A DNA stretch of 64,000 nucleotides from CBDCWT01 sp965223305 (GCA_965223305.1 CBDCWT010000017.1:1-64000), one strand, 5' to 3'. Positions 9,033-18,523 are shown, counted from the first letter of the stretch. Translations and numbers: made by a program. The notes: a model not told the origin generated them from the sequence alone.

Positions 9033-9165
9033 ATGGTGTGTCCGCCGATGCCTTGTTTCGCAAACAAACACGCTCTTGGTATATCAGCCTCGAAGGCGGC
9101 AATACAACCTGGGCCGCAACAAACGCCTGGCGTTCAAACGCTTCTACGAATTAATGAGCAGCCAG
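9033..9165 (+). pseudogene. N-terminal remnant of a tyrosine-recombinase-type integrase
   Basis: Pieced together from two frames, the stretch reads FRKQTRSWYISLEGG followed by QYNLGRNKRLAFKRFYELM. This is the pattern of the N-terminal arm-binding segment of planctomycete phage-type integrases (W-x-V/I-x-xxG...xLGxxKxxAxxxFxxLM). At least one frameshift separates the two parts, and no catalytic domain follows before the sulfatase gene. It is a decayed fragment; the rest was lost or lies in the unrecognisable DNA nearby. Confidence 0.5.
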
Positions 9166-9344
9166 AGCCGCCAGCAAGCCGGTCGGCACTGTGTTCTCCT
9201 CATTCTCGATGCTTTTCTGGAGTAAACGAAACAACACCGCAGGCTTAGGACGTACGAGGCATACAAACTGGCACTCTAGCTCTTTCTCGACCACAGCGGC
9301 CGAGAGTCATGAGAAGGATCCGTGCTCGGAGAAAGCTCTTTAAG

Positions 9345-10745
9345 ATGAACACCAAACCAAACTGGCTGAAGACAACTCGTGGCCAACGATGCTCAATGGT
9401 GCTCTTGTTGGCCGGGGCTCTCTTCAACGGCGTGTCAGGCTACGCTGAGGAACGTCCGAACATTCTCTTCCTGTTCACCGACGACCAGCCGCAGAGTTGC
9501 CTGGGCTGTATGGGAAATCAACACATTCAAACTCCCAACCTCGATCAGCTTGCTGCCGAGGGCGTGTTGTTCACCGAGGCGTTCGTCACGACTGCCATCT
9601 GTTGTTCCAACCGGACCTGCATTCTGACGGGGCAATACATGCGCCGGCACGGGATCCGCGACTTTCGCACGCCATTGACTGATGCAGCGTTCGCCCAGTC
9701 CTATCCGTCACTGTTGAAAGGAGCCGGCTATCGAACTGGCTACTTGGGGAAGTTTGCTGTGGGAACGGCAAGTCCCCAAGTTCGTGCAGCATTCGACCTC
9801 TGGTACGGCTTTCCACAACGGATAGACTTTCGTCAGCAGGTCGACGGCGAAGCGCGTTACTTAACGGATGTCATGACGGAGAAGGCAGTGGAGTTTCTGC
9901 GAACCACCAAATCAGATCAGCCCTTCTGCTTGACGGTGGCGTTCAAGGAACCACATGGGCCCTGGAATTATTTCGACCCCGATGTCCCGAACGTTTACGA
10001 CAATTCAGAGATCCCGCCGACGACGACATTCTCGCGAGAGGATTACGACGTTCAACCCCGCTTTCTTCGTGACTCGCTGAACGGTGACAACAGCCTACGG
10101 TGGCTCAACGATCGCCCACAATACAATCAGTACCTGCGCACCTTCTATCGCTTGATTACGCGTGCCGATCTGGCGGTCGGTCAGATTCTAAGAGAACTCC
10201 GCCGCCTCGATCTACACGACAACACGGTTGTGATTTTTTCCTCGGATCATGGCAGCCTGCTGGGCGCCCACGGGCTCAGCGGCAAGTGGATCATGTATGA
10301 AGACTCGATCCGCGTCCCGCTTATCGTGTACGACCCTCGTCATCCCCGGCGGCCGGAACTGGGGCAGTGCAAAGAAATGGTGCTCAGCATCGACTTGGCT
10401 CCCACAATCCTCGATCTGGCGGACATCGAGATTCCTTCATCGATGCAGGGAAGAAGCCTGATGCCGCTGATTCGAGGGGAAGCGAACCAATGGCGTTCGA
10501 GTTGGTATTACGAACATGTCTACAACACCAACCCGCCACGCTCTCCCATTGTCAAAACCGAAGGCGTACGAACGAAGCGGTGGAAATACGTGCGCTATCC
10601 CGACGTCGATCCACCCTACGAGCAACTCTTCGACCTCCAGGTTGACCCGCTCGAGCGAGCCAATCTGGCATCGCTTCCAACGCAATCGGACAGACTGACC
10701 GCATTTCGCTCCCAATGCGACAACTACCGACGCGAGCTCGAATAG
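9345..10745 (+). CDS. Secreted S1-family sulfatase
   Basis: 466 residues from the ATG at 9345; an earlier ATG at 9309 would add 12 basic residues. A signal peptide is clear (MVLLLAGALFNGVSGYA). Sulfatase landmarks: N-terminal metal ligands in LFTDDQPQ, the formylglycine region ICCSNRTCILTGQYMRRHGI with the first Cys of C-C-S-N-R in the modified position, EPHGPW, and the metal/active-site segment SSDHGSLLGAHGLSGKW. The C-terminus shows the usual RTKRWKYVRYPD and 'YEQLFDLQVDPLE' pattern. It hydrolyses sulfate esters outside the cytoplasm, in planctomycetes usually on algal polysaccharides. The substrate cannot be told from sequence. No maturase lies in the window. Confidence 0.93.
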   Translation: MNTKPNWLKTTRGQRCSMVLLLAGALFNGVSGYAEERPNILFLFTDDQPQSCLGCMGNQHIQTPNLDQLAAEGVLFTEAFVTTAICCSNRTCILTGQYMRRHGIRDFRTPLTDAAFAQSYPSLLKGAGYRTGYLGKFAVGTASPQVRAAFDLWYGFPQRIDFRQQVDGEARYLTDVMTEKAVEFLRTTKSDQPFCLTVAFKEPHGPWNYFDPDVPNVYDNSEIPPTTTFSREDYDVQPRFLRDSLNGDNSLRWLNDRPQYNQYLRTFYRLITRADLAVGQILRELRRLDLHDNTVVIFSSDHGSLLGAHGLSGKWIMYEDSIRVPLIVYDPRHPRRPELGQCKEMVLSIDLAPTILDLADIEIPSSMQGRSLMPLIRGEANQWRSSWYYEHVYNTNPPRSPIVKTEGVRTKRWKYVRYPDVDPPYEQLFDLQVDPLERANLASLPTQSDRLTAFRSQCDNYRRELE

Positions 10746-10753
10746 CGGGAACG

Positions 10754-11275
10754 CTACAGGCTCCTCCACGGCCAAAGGCAAAGCCGACGGTGCTGCCTAG
10801 AACCGAACCACAAGTTGCAGTGTCGCGGAGGTTCTCCATAGTCTCGAACCTTGTTCCTTCGGGGCTTACTATTCGTCGATTCTCGACGTGAGAACGCACG
10901 GCTTGCCTGTTCCTGTTCGCCGACGACCAGCGAACTCCTGGCGTTCGGGAGCTGCCGGTTGATCTCGATCAACTCGCGATAGTGCCGATCGAGTTCCGTC
11001 TCGTATCCAAAAAAGGCATCTTGCCGTTCAGAATCGTTGTAGGACTGCACCTCAACTAGGATCGTTTCTAGCCGCCGCGCTACGTGTCGCACGCGGTTCG
11101 AAGACTGTTCTTCCAAGTCGCTGTCAGCGGCGAGATCTGGGAGCCACCGGACGACATCGTAGGCTTCTCTGAAGACGTCAACCTGGTCGGCAGCGCGAGC
11201 GTCACCGTTAGCGATTTGGACGTGCAGGGCCAGCAATCGATTGACGGCGGCAGTAGTTAGCTGCCAATCGTTCAC
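10754..11275 (-). CDS. Small protein coupled to the giant surface protein
   Basis: 173 residues from a GTG that follows the giant gene's stop directly (TGA-GTG), suggesting translational coupling. The first ~120 residues are helical and acidic (RRLETILVEVQSYNDSERQD, ELDRHYRELIEINRQL), the last 50 basic and low in pattern. No signal peptide and no family recognised. The tail may be out of frame or non-conserved. It ends 9 bp from the sulfatase stop (convergent). Confidence 0.5.
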   Translation of the reverse strand: MNDWQLTTAAVNRLLALHVQIANGDARAADQVDVFREAYDVVRWLPDLAADSDLEEQSSNRVRHVARRLETILVEVQSYNDSERQDAFFGYETELDRHYRELIEINRQLPNARSSLVVGEQEQASRAFSRRESTNSKPRRNKVRDYGEPPRHCNLWFGSRQHRRLCLWPWRSL

Positions 11276-14200
11276 TCAATCACTCAGCAAACTCACTTCG
11301 TTCAGCGCTTCAAAGAGCTCGTCGACTGCGACTTCCAAAGCTTCGACACGACTGTGGTCCGCCGCCGTCGTGGCCGCGGGAAGACCCGCCATCAGCATGT
11401 CGACGGCGGCCGGTTGATCAGCCGAGCATCTCCACGGCGAATCGCAACTCGAGTCTGGTCCGCCAGGCAATCGAGTCGCCTCCCTTCGGTCGTCACCGTC
11501 GCGTGGATCGAGTAAAGTTCCGGTGTTTGCCAACGCACCAAGAGCCGCTGCCGCCGCCTGGGCGGGCAGAGGTGGAATCTCGGGTACGTCAAGTAGAGCC
11601 GCGAACTGGGCGATCAAGGACGCATCCCCCGCGTTCACGCGGCCGTTGCCGCTGATGTCTCCAAGAATCACCGGGTCGGTCAAGAGGGACACGGCGAAGC
11701 CCGTGTCAATCAGAGCAGCAAACTGGGCTACCCGAGATGCATCAAGGGCGTTGATCGTCCCATTGCCGGAGACGTCACCAAAGTACCCGACCAACTGGTA
11801 ACCGTCATCCACAATGAGCGGGAATTGGTTGCCGCTCCCGTCGCTGACCGTCGCGTCGTGCAGATCCAATCGTTGGGCCCCGCCGGCAATGCCGCTCGGG
11901 ATCGATGCTTGCAGGTTGACGATGGTATGAGTCCCCGCAGGCAACGGGCTTGAGCTCACAAAGGCAAGGATCGCGAGTCCCGGCGTGTCCGTATTCACTG
12001 TCACCGAAGAACCGTCCGGGATGCCCGGCGCCACCGCGGCGCCCGTAATGGAGAGAAGCGAGGGATCATAGGCGATTCGCAGGTCGACGGTCCGGACGTT
12101 TTCGCCGCCGCTGATCGTGACCGGAACTCCCGTCGCCGTCGCCGGCACGTTCACGGGCTGCCCCGGTCCGCGCACGATGTCGGGGATTCCCAACGTGATC
12201 GTATTCGCGGCCGGCTCCGTTATTGTGAACGTCCCGACAAAGTCGCCGCCCTCGGTACCGTCGTTGTCGCCGTCGAGAAGTCGGCCTACGACGTCCACGA
12301 ACCCGTCCGCTGCGCTTCTTATCGTCACCGTGTACGTGTCCGGATCCAACGGACCTCCCGTCTTGATGAAGGAGACCTCGCGAAGTGCCGGATCGACAAT
12401 CAACGAGCCGGCGACGGATCCCACCACACTCCCCACGAGGGTCACGTCGGGCGGGCCCAGTTCGTCGGCTTGGGTGTCAAACAGGTTGAGACCGCTTGCA
12501 TCTAAGTCCCCGCTGAACGAGGCGACAAACCCTGAGCTACTAGAGTCCAACGAGGTGACCGACACCAAGGGCGGGTCGACCGAGAAGAAGTACGTCACGT
12601 CGCCGCTCGCTACCGCCGTGCCGTCGGCCAGCGTGCCGGTCGCCTCGAAGGTCACCTCGTACTCGCCCAGGGCGGTGAAGCCCCAGTTGTAATGTTCGTG
12701 ACTACCTTCCAGAACACTCAGGCTGTCGTCCCCGGTGATCCCGTCGGACGTCGCCATCACCACGTCTGGTCCGGTATCGGTGTTCTGCCACAGCGAGAAC
12801 TGGCCGGGCCCGTTGACCGCCTTCAGCTGGAGCTGGACGTTTCCGCCCTGGAAAGTGCCATCCGCAATCTCTTCGGCGCCGATCCCGAGGAAGAGCAGTT
12901 CGGGGTTCTCGACGTCCGGCAGACGCCAGTACGTTTCGCCCGCGCCAACCCCGATGAAGTCGAACCTTGCGTCCTCAACACGGACTTCCTCTGCCTGCGG
13001 GCCCACATACAGAAGCACGTCGGCCGGTTCGTGCTCCGCTCCGTTCGTCTCGTCGTGGACGTGCAGATCCCAACCGTCTTCGTAAGCGATACCGATGTCG
13101 AAGAGACCCATCTTCAGGACCGTGTCGAACTCCTGTGCCGCGGCCGCGGTGATGGTCACGATCGCGGCGTCCAACTCGCCGCTGTCGTCGCTGACGGTGT
13201 ACGTGAAGCTGTCGGAGTCGTCGAAGCTGCCATCAGGCATGTACGTGAAGGACCCGTTCTCGTTGAGCACCACGGTGCCGTTGGTCGGCGCTGTCGTCAG
13301 GGCCGCCGTGAGTGGGTCGCCGTCGGGGGAAATGTCGTTGAACAGGACGTTGCCAACCAACTGGTTGCTAGGGATGACGGTGTAGCTGTCGTCGACCGCG
13401 GCGGGAACAACCTCGAAGAAGTACGTCACGTCGCCGCTCGCTACCGCCGTGCCGTCGGCCAGCGTGCCGGTCGCCTCGAAGGTCACCTCGTACGCGCCCA
13501 GCGCGGTGAAGCCCCAGTTGTAATGCGCGTGACCACCTTCCAGAACGTTCAGGCTGTCGTCCCCGGTGATCCCGTCGGACGTGGCCATCGCCACCGACGG
13601 TCCGGTATCGGTGTTCTGCCACACCGAGAACTGGCCGGGCCCGTTGACCACCTTCAGCTGGAGCTGGACGCTTCCACCCTGGAAAGTGCCGGCCTCAAGC
13701 TCTTCGCCACCGATCCCGAGGAAGAGAAGCTGGGGGTTATCGACGTCCGGCAGACGCCAGTACGTTTCGCCCGCACCAACCCCGATGAAGTCGAACCTTA
13801 CGTCTTCAACACGGACTTCTTCTGCCTGCGGGCCAACGTACAGCAGCACGTCGGCCGGTTCGTACTCCACGTCGTTCTCCTCGTCGTGCACGTGCAGATC
13901 CCAAGCGCCTTCATAAGCGACACCGACGTCGGCGTGACCCATCTTCAGGACCGCATCGAAATCCTGTGCAGCAGCCGCCGTGATGGTCACGATCGCCGTG
14001 TCCAACTCGCCGCTGTCGTCGCTGACGGTGTACGTGAAACTGTCGGAGTCGTCGAAGCTGCTATCAGGCATGTACGCGAAGGACCCATTCTCCTCAAGCA
14101 CCACGGTGCCGTTGGTCGGCTCGGTCGTCAGGGCCGCCGTGAGTGCGGCGCCGTCGGGAGCCGTGTCGTTGAACAGGACGTTGCCACGCAATTCGTTGCC

Positions 14201-17104
14201 GGTGCTGACGGTGAAAGTGTCGTCGATCGCGACGGGGACCTCGAAGAAATATGTCACGTCGCCGCTCGCTACCTCCGTGCCGTCGGCCAGCGTGCCGGTC
14301 GCTTCGACGGTCACCTCGTACGCGCCCAGAGCGGTGAAGCCCCAGTTGTAATGTTCGTGACCACCTTCCAGAACGTTCAGGCTGTCGTCCCCGGTGATCC
14401 CGTCGGACGTCGCCATCACCACGTCTGGTCCGGTATCGGTGTTCTGCCACAGCGAGAACTGGCCGGGCCCGTTGACCGCCTTCAGCTGGAGCTGGACGTT
14501 TCCGCCCTGGAAAGTGCCATCCGCAATCTCTTCGGCGCCGATCCCGAGGAAGAGCAGTTCGGGGTTCTCGACGTCCGGCAGACGCCAGTACGTTTCGCCC
14601 GCGCCAACCCCGATGAAGTCGAACCTTGCGTCCTCAACACGGACTTCCTCTGCCTGCGGGCCCACATACAGAAGCACGTCGGCCGGTTCGTGCTCCGCTC
14701 CGTTCGTCTCGTCGTGGACGTGCAGATCCCAACCGTCTTCGTAAGCGATACCGATGTCGAAGAGACCCATCTTCAGGACCGTGTCGAACTCCTGTGCCGC
14801 GGCCGCGGTGATGGTCACGATCGCGGTGTCCAACTCGCCGCTGTCGTCGCTGACGGTGTACGTGAAGCTGTCAGAGCCGTCAAAGCTGCTCGCAGGCGTG
14901 TACGCGAAGGACCCATTCTCCTCGAGCACCACGCTGCCGTTGGTCGGCTCTGTCGACAGGACCGCGGTGAGTGGGTCGCCGGCGGCGAAAATGTCATTGA
15001 ACAGGACGTTACCACGCAATTCGTTGCCGGGGATACCGGTGTAGGCATCGTCGATCGCGACGGGGACCTCGAAGAAGTACGTCACGTCGCCGCTCGCTAC
15101 CGCCGTGCCGTCGGCCAGCATGCCGGTCGCCTCGAAGGTCACCTCGTACGCGCCCAGGGCGGTGAAGCCCCAGTTGTAATGTGCGTGACCACCTTCCAGA
15201 ACGTTCAGGCTGTCGTCCCCGGTGATCCCGTCGGACGTGGCCATCGCCACTGCCGGTCCGGTATCGGTGTTCTGCCACACCGAGAACTGGCCCGGCCCGT
15301 TGACCGCCTTCAGATGGAGCTGGACCTCTCCGCCCTGGAAAGTGCCGGCCTCAAGCTCTTCGCCACCGATCCCGAGGAAGAGAAGCTGGGGGTTATCGAC
15401 GTCCGGCAGACGCCAGTACGTTTCGCCGGCGCCAACTCCGATGAAGTCGAACCTTGCGTCCTCAACGCGGGCTTCTTCTGCCTGCGGACCGACGTACAGC
15501 AGCACCTCATCGGGTTCGTACTCCGTGTCGGTCTCCTCGTCGTGTACGTGCAGATCCCAAGCGTCGTCTTCATAAGCGACACCGACGTCGGCGTGACCCA
15601 TCTTCAGGACCGCGTCGAAATCCTGTGCCGCAGCCGTCGTGATAGTCACGATCGCGGTGTCCAACTCGCCGCTGCCGTCACTGACGGTGTACGTGAAGCT
15701 GTCCGAGTCGTCGAAGCTGCTATCAGGCATGTACGCGAAGGACCCGTTCTCCTCGAGCACCACCGTGCCCTTGGACGGCTCGGTCGCCAGGACCGTGGTG
15801 AGTGCGTTGCGGTCGGGGTCAGAGTCGTTGAATAGGACGTTGCCCACTAGAGCATTCCGGCTGTGGACCGCGTACGCGTCATCCCTGGCGTCAAATGTGC
15901 CGCCCGGATCGTCGACTTCGGTAATGGTCAGCGTCGCCGTGACTTGCTCGCTCAGAAGGCCGTTGGCGTCCTGCTCGACGTCGATGAGGTAGTCGTTGAT
16001 GTTGGACGGACCTGGGTCGCTAAGCGTTAGGTCGACCGTCTCGTCGGTTTCGGCGGCATCGTCGGCCAAGATCGGAATGGTGATTGTCTTCCACGTCTCC
16101 TGGTCCTCGAACGTTAGCGTGCCGCTCGTTTCCGTGTAATCGGCATCAGCCACGGCGCTACCATCGCTGGTCGCATAGTCGACCGTGATCTGCCCGTCGC
16201 TGCCGTTCACCCGGCGCACGGTGACGGAGGCTGTGCCGGCGTCCTCGTTGACGACGTACGTCGAGGCGTCAAACTCCAATTGGCCGACACTGCCGACGGA
16301 GAAGTAGACGGTAAGCGGCTCGCTCTCGGTGAACTGCCCCAGCGACGTAGTGTTGCCATCGTCGAGGTAGCCTGACAGCATGAAGGTGACCTCGTAGCGG
16401 CCCTTCTGCGTGAAGCCATAGTTGTGGTGCAAGTGTCCGCTGGCCGTCACCCAATACGCGTCGTCGGGGCCGATGCCGTCGGTGGCGTCCAGTCCGCTTC
16501 CGTTAGGGTTGCTCACACCGTCGTCGTAGCTCGACATGAAGACGACCGGCCCGGTGTCGCCGCTCTGCCAGACCGAGAACACCCCATCGCCGGCCGCACC
16601 GGACGGTGTGGTGTGCTGCACGTCGACGAGACTGGCCTTGAGCCAGCGACCCAACCCGCTGACGCGGCCTTTGGACTCGGCAGAGGGATTGATTCGGTCG
16701 AAGACCCCGGACGCGGCCCCACCGCGGAGGCCGAGGAACATGAGATCCGTTTCCTGGTTCTGCGGCAGCCGGTAGAAGTCCTCCCCAGACTCAAGGCCGA
16801 TAAAGTCGAACGCCGCCCCGTCAACTCTACTCGTCGTGGCCGGCGCGCCGACGTAGATCAGCGCGTCGTCGGTTTCGTGCAACACAAAGTTATCGTTGTC
16901 GCTGACATGCAACGTCCAGGTCCCAGCGCTATAACCTGGGTTGATGTCCGCGTGTTCGGTCGTCAAGAATGAACCCAGCGTGGCCATCAAGTTGCGTCGT
17001 TCAAGCTGCTCGATAGCCGGAGTGTGTCTCAGGAACGATCGCCGTTTGGCGGTCAGGCGGGCGGAGCGGCGGGCGCGATGGCGGCCTAGTTTCTGTGCGT
17101 TCAC
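11276..17104 (-). CDS. Giant repetitive surface protein with cohesin-like and dockerin segments
   Basis: 1942 residues. The N-terminus is highly basic followed by IEQLERRNLMATL, the planctomycete 'LExR-L' type signal. Domain order: a divergent anchor-M/P_ac_wall-like domain (about 45-270, GHLHHNYGFTQKGRYEVTF); a Calx-beta domain (about 275-395); then four alternations of a cadherin/Big_9-like domain (NVLFND ... GSFAYMPDSSFDDSDSFTYT) and an anchor-M-like domain (DLHVHDE ... HYNWGFTALGAYEVTF); an Ig-like piece; a cohesin-like segment (about 1620-1765); and a type I dockerin with two Ca-loop repeats (GDVSGNGTINALDAS, GDISGNGRVNAGDAS, about 1768-1838). Probably exported and displayed. The duplicated DNA is described under findings. 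It lies 121 bp downstream of a DUF1559 gene on the same strand. Confidence 0.9.
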   Translation of the reverse strand: MNAQKLGRHRARRSARLTAKRRSFLRHTPAIEQLERRNLMATLGSFLTTEHADINPGYSAGTWTLHVSDNDNFVLHETDDALIYVGAPATTSRVDGAAFDFIGLESGEDFYRLPQNQETDLMFLGLRGGAASGVFDRINPSAESKGRVSGLGRWLKASLVDVQHTTPSGAAGDGVFSVWQSGDTGPVVFMSSYDDGVSNPNGSGLDATDGIGPDDAYWVTASGHLHHNYGFTQKGRYEVTFMLSGYLDDGNTTSLGQFTESEPLTVYFSVGSVGQLEFDASTYVVNEDAGTASVTVRRVNGSDGQITVDYATSDGSAVADADYTETSGTLTFEDQETWKTITIPILADDAAETDETVDLTLSDPGPSNINDYLIDVEQDANGLLSEQVTATLTITEVDDPGGTFDARDDAYAVHSRNALVGNVLFNDSDPDRNALTTVLATEPSKGTVVLEENGSFAYMPDSSFDDSDSFTYTVSDGSGELDTAIVTITTAAAQDFDAVLKMGHADVGVAYEDDAWDLHVHDEETDTEYEPDEVLLYVGPQAEEARVEDARFDFIGVGAGETYWRLPDVDNPQLLFLGIGGEELEAGTFQGGEVQLHLKAVNGPGQFSVWQNTDTGPAVAMATSDGITGDDSLNVLEGGHAHYNWGFTALGAYEVTFEATGMLADGTAVASGDVTYFFEVPVAIDDAYTGIPGNELRGNVLFNDIFAAGDPLTAVLSTEPTNGSVVLEENGSFAYTPASSFDGSDSFTYTVSDDSGELDTAIVTITAAAAQEFDTVLKMGLFDIGIAYEDGWDLHVHDETNGAEHEPADVLLYVGPQAEEVRVEDARFDFIGVGAGETYWRLPDVENPELLFLGIGAEEIADGTFQGGNVQLQLKAVNGPGQFSLWQNTDTGPDVVMATSDGITGDDSLNVLEGGHEHYNWGFTALGAYEVTVEATGTLADGTEVASGDVTYFFEVPVAIDDTFTVSTGNELRGNVLFNDTAPDGAALTAALTTEPTNGTVVLEENGSFAYMPDSSFDDSDSFTYTVSDDSGELDTAIVTITAAAAQDFDAVLKMGHADVGVAYEGAWDLHVHDEENDVEYEPADVLLYVGPQAEEVRVEDVRFDFIGVGAGETYWRLPDVDNPQLLFLGIGGEELEAGTFQGGSVQLQLKVVNGPGQFSVWQNTDTGPSVAMATSDGITGDDSLNVLEGGHAHYNWGFTALGAYEVTFEATGTLADGTAVASGDVTYFFEVVPAAVDDSYTVIPSNQLVGNVLFNDISPDGDPLTAALTTAPTNGTVVLNENGSFTYMPDGSFDDSDSFTYTVSDDSGELDAAIVTITAAAAQEFDTVLKMGLFDIGIAYEDGWDLHVHDETNGAEHEPADVLLYVGPQAEEVRVEDARFDFIGVGAGETYWRLPDVENPELLFLGIGAEEIADGTFQGGNVQLQLKAVNGPGQFSLWQNTDTGPDVVMATSDGITGDDSLSVLEGSHEHYNWGFTALGEYEVTFEATGTLADGTAVASGDVTYFFSVDPPLVSVTSLDSSSSGFVASFSGDLDASGLNLFDTQADELGPPDVTLVGSVVGSVAGSLIVDPALREVSFIKTGGPLDPDTYTVTIRSAADGFVDVVGRLLDGDNDGTEGGDFVGTFTITEPAANTITLGIPDIVRGPGQPVNVPATATGVPVTISGGENVRTVDLRIAYDPSLLSITGAAVAPGIPDGSSVTVNTDTPGLAILAFVSSSPLPAGTHTIVNLQASIPSGIAGGAQRLDLHDATVSDGSGNQFPLIVDDGYQLVGYFGDVSGNGTINALDASRVAQFAALIDTGFAVSLLTDPVILGDISGNGRVNAGDASLIAQFAALLDVPEIPPLPAQAAAAALGALANTGTLLDPRDGDDRREATRLPGGPDSSCDSPWRCSADQPAAVDMLMAGLPAATTAADHSRVEALEVAVDELFEALNEVSLLSD
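12672..15990 (-). repeat. A-B-A-B higher-order tandem repeat inside the giant surface gene
   Basis: Two consecutive units of about 1659 bp (553 codons), each made of two ~276-codon subunits. The DNA from about 12735-13085 recurs almost unchanged at 14394-14744, an offset of exactly 1659. The neighbouring subunits (about 13566 and 15222) are likewise closer to each other than to their direct neighbours. This shows a recent duplication of a two-subunit block. Confidence 0.85.
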
Positions 17105-17225
17105 GAATATTCCTTTCGACTGTAGATGATCTGGGAATTTTGTTGGGTTGAACTGCGGGGTCTTATCAGGTGGCGGTTACTGGTCGCAGAGGCGACGAGA
17201 ACGGAACCAGCGGCGAACTCCCGCT

Positions 17226-17981
17226 TTAGGGGGTCTCCGGATAGCGGCCCGGCAAGGCGAAGTTCGTTCCTTCGTCGGCCCAGCGCTTGACCTGTTGTCC
17301 GGGAATGAGCTGTACGTGGCCGTCGGCAAACAAGTAGTTCGCGTAGCCTGTCGCGTGCCGTGCTGGCGGAGCGGTGACCGGAGCGCCGCCAAAGCGATCT
17401 GGCTGAATGTCCGCCACGATCCTGTTCCAAGCCCTATCGCGAGGTGAGCGAAACCAGTTGCGGGAGTGGGTATGGTCGTCGCTGGTCGCCACCCCTGTGC
17501 GATCCGACGCAGTGAATACGATGATTGTGCGCGTAGTCCCCTTTAGGTTGTGCAAGTTCAGGGCTTGATCCCGACCAGGCACGCAAATGTATTCATTGAG
17601 CACATAGCTAGTTCCCTTGTCCGCCAGGCGTTCCTGCCCTCTTGGATCCTCAGGGCAGATCCGCACTTGATCGACGTTCTCCATAAACGGCCCAAGCGTG
17701 TAGATCCAGGATGATTCCAAGCGCGAAGAGCCGTGCGATGATTTGGGAAAATGGCCATTGTGCGTGTTGCAGAACATGTGCATCGCAATCCCGATCTGGC
17801 GGAGGTTGTTCGCACACTCGACTTTCCGAGCTGCCTGCCTCGATACTTGAACCGCCGGAAGTAGCAAGCCAAGTAGCAGCCCGATAATTGAAATGACCAC
17901 CAATACCTCCACGAGCGTGAACGCAGCTCTGTGACGTTGATGTCGTCGCAGGCGGTTCGGCCCAGAGAATTTGTAAGGCAT
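17226..17981 (-). CDS. DUF1559 pseudopilin-like protein
   Basis: About 251 residues from the ATG at 17981 (MPYKFSG); an ATG at 17999 would add 6. After a basic leader comes AAFTLVEVLVVISIIGLLLG, a type IV prepilin methylation/transmembrane segment, then QVSRQAARKVECANNLRQIG, and near the end the H-x9-DG motif (HATGYANYLFADGH). This combination defines the planctomycete DUF1559 family, thought to be processed by prepilin peptidase and used in type II secretion or pilus-like structures. It sits between a His-rich protein and the giant surface protein, all on the minus strand. Confidence 0.92.
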   Translation of the reverse strand: MPYKFSGPNRLRRHQRHRAAFTLVEVLVVISIIGLLLGLLLPAVQVSRQAARKVECANNLRQIGIAMHMFCNTHNGHFPKSSHGSSRLESSWIYTLGPFMENVDQVRICPEDPRGQERLADKGTSYVLNEYICVPGRDQALNLHNLKGTTRTIIVFTASDRTGVATSDDHTHSRNWFRSPRDRAWNRIVADIQPDRFGGAPVTAPPARHATGYANYLFADGHVQLIPGQQVKRWADEGTNFALPGRYPETP

Positions 17982-18091
17982 GCTTCTTTTCTTTCTCAAA
18001 GTAGAGAACCAAGCAGCAATGCACGCTGACTCGCGCGAGTCTAGCGCACATCCCGCTTAGTGGATTGCGAGGTTAAGAGACGCTCTTATGC

Positions 18092-18523
18092 TTAAGACAC
18101 AGCAGGTGGAGCGCGAGATTGAAAGCCAGAACGGCATGGAGAAGGACAGAAGTCGGGCACGACGACAGTCGTCGTCGGAGAAACGGCCAACAAGACAACC
18201 GACTCCGACTCGATCGGTTTGTCTTGTGCCTGTCCTAGGACCTGGCAAACCCAGCACGTCGATGTCTCGTGCTGCGGATGTTTGTCTGGTGGATGCCCGT
18301 GATGTTGCTGCTCATCATTGGTATCCACTGCATGACGATGCAGGAGATCGCCCGGATGCTGGTGATGGGGCGACTGAGTCGAACCGCCGCGAGCGTGGAT
18401 GTCGCCACAGAGTGCGCTGTTTAACGCCGAACACTGCCGAAGATGCAGGGCCCGCCCGCCCACGGCTAGGGCGACGTACACCAACAGAACGGTAGCAGTA
18501 AGTATGGGGCGGGCGAAGCGCAT
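18092..18523 (-). CDS. His/Cys-rich secreted or membrane-anchored protein
   Basis: 143 residues with an N-terminal hydrophobic segment (ILTATVLLVYVALAVGG). The middle is rich in His (HHQHPGD, HRHAVD, EQQHHGHPPDKHPQHE) and is followed by TCWVCQVLGQAQD, a CxxC in a conserved-looking context. A metal-binding periplasmic protein is likely. It precedes the DUF1559 gene by about 110 bp on the same strand. I do not assign a function. Confidence 0.7.
   Translation of the reverse strand: MRFARPILTATVLLVYVALAVGGRALHLRQCSALNSALCGDIHARGGSTQSPHHQHPGDLLHRHAVDTNDEQQHHGHPPDKHPQHETSTCWVCQVLGQAQDKPIESESVVLLAVSPTTTVVVPDFCPSPCRSGFQSRAPPAVS

Noticed and set aside
12692..15835. 1047-codon plus-strand frame opposite the giant surface gene
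   Set aside because: It is antisense to a gene with clear domains and repeats, and its product is the same pattern of Val/Arg/Asp-rich blocks repeated with the DNA repeats. It is a shadow of GC-rich codons.
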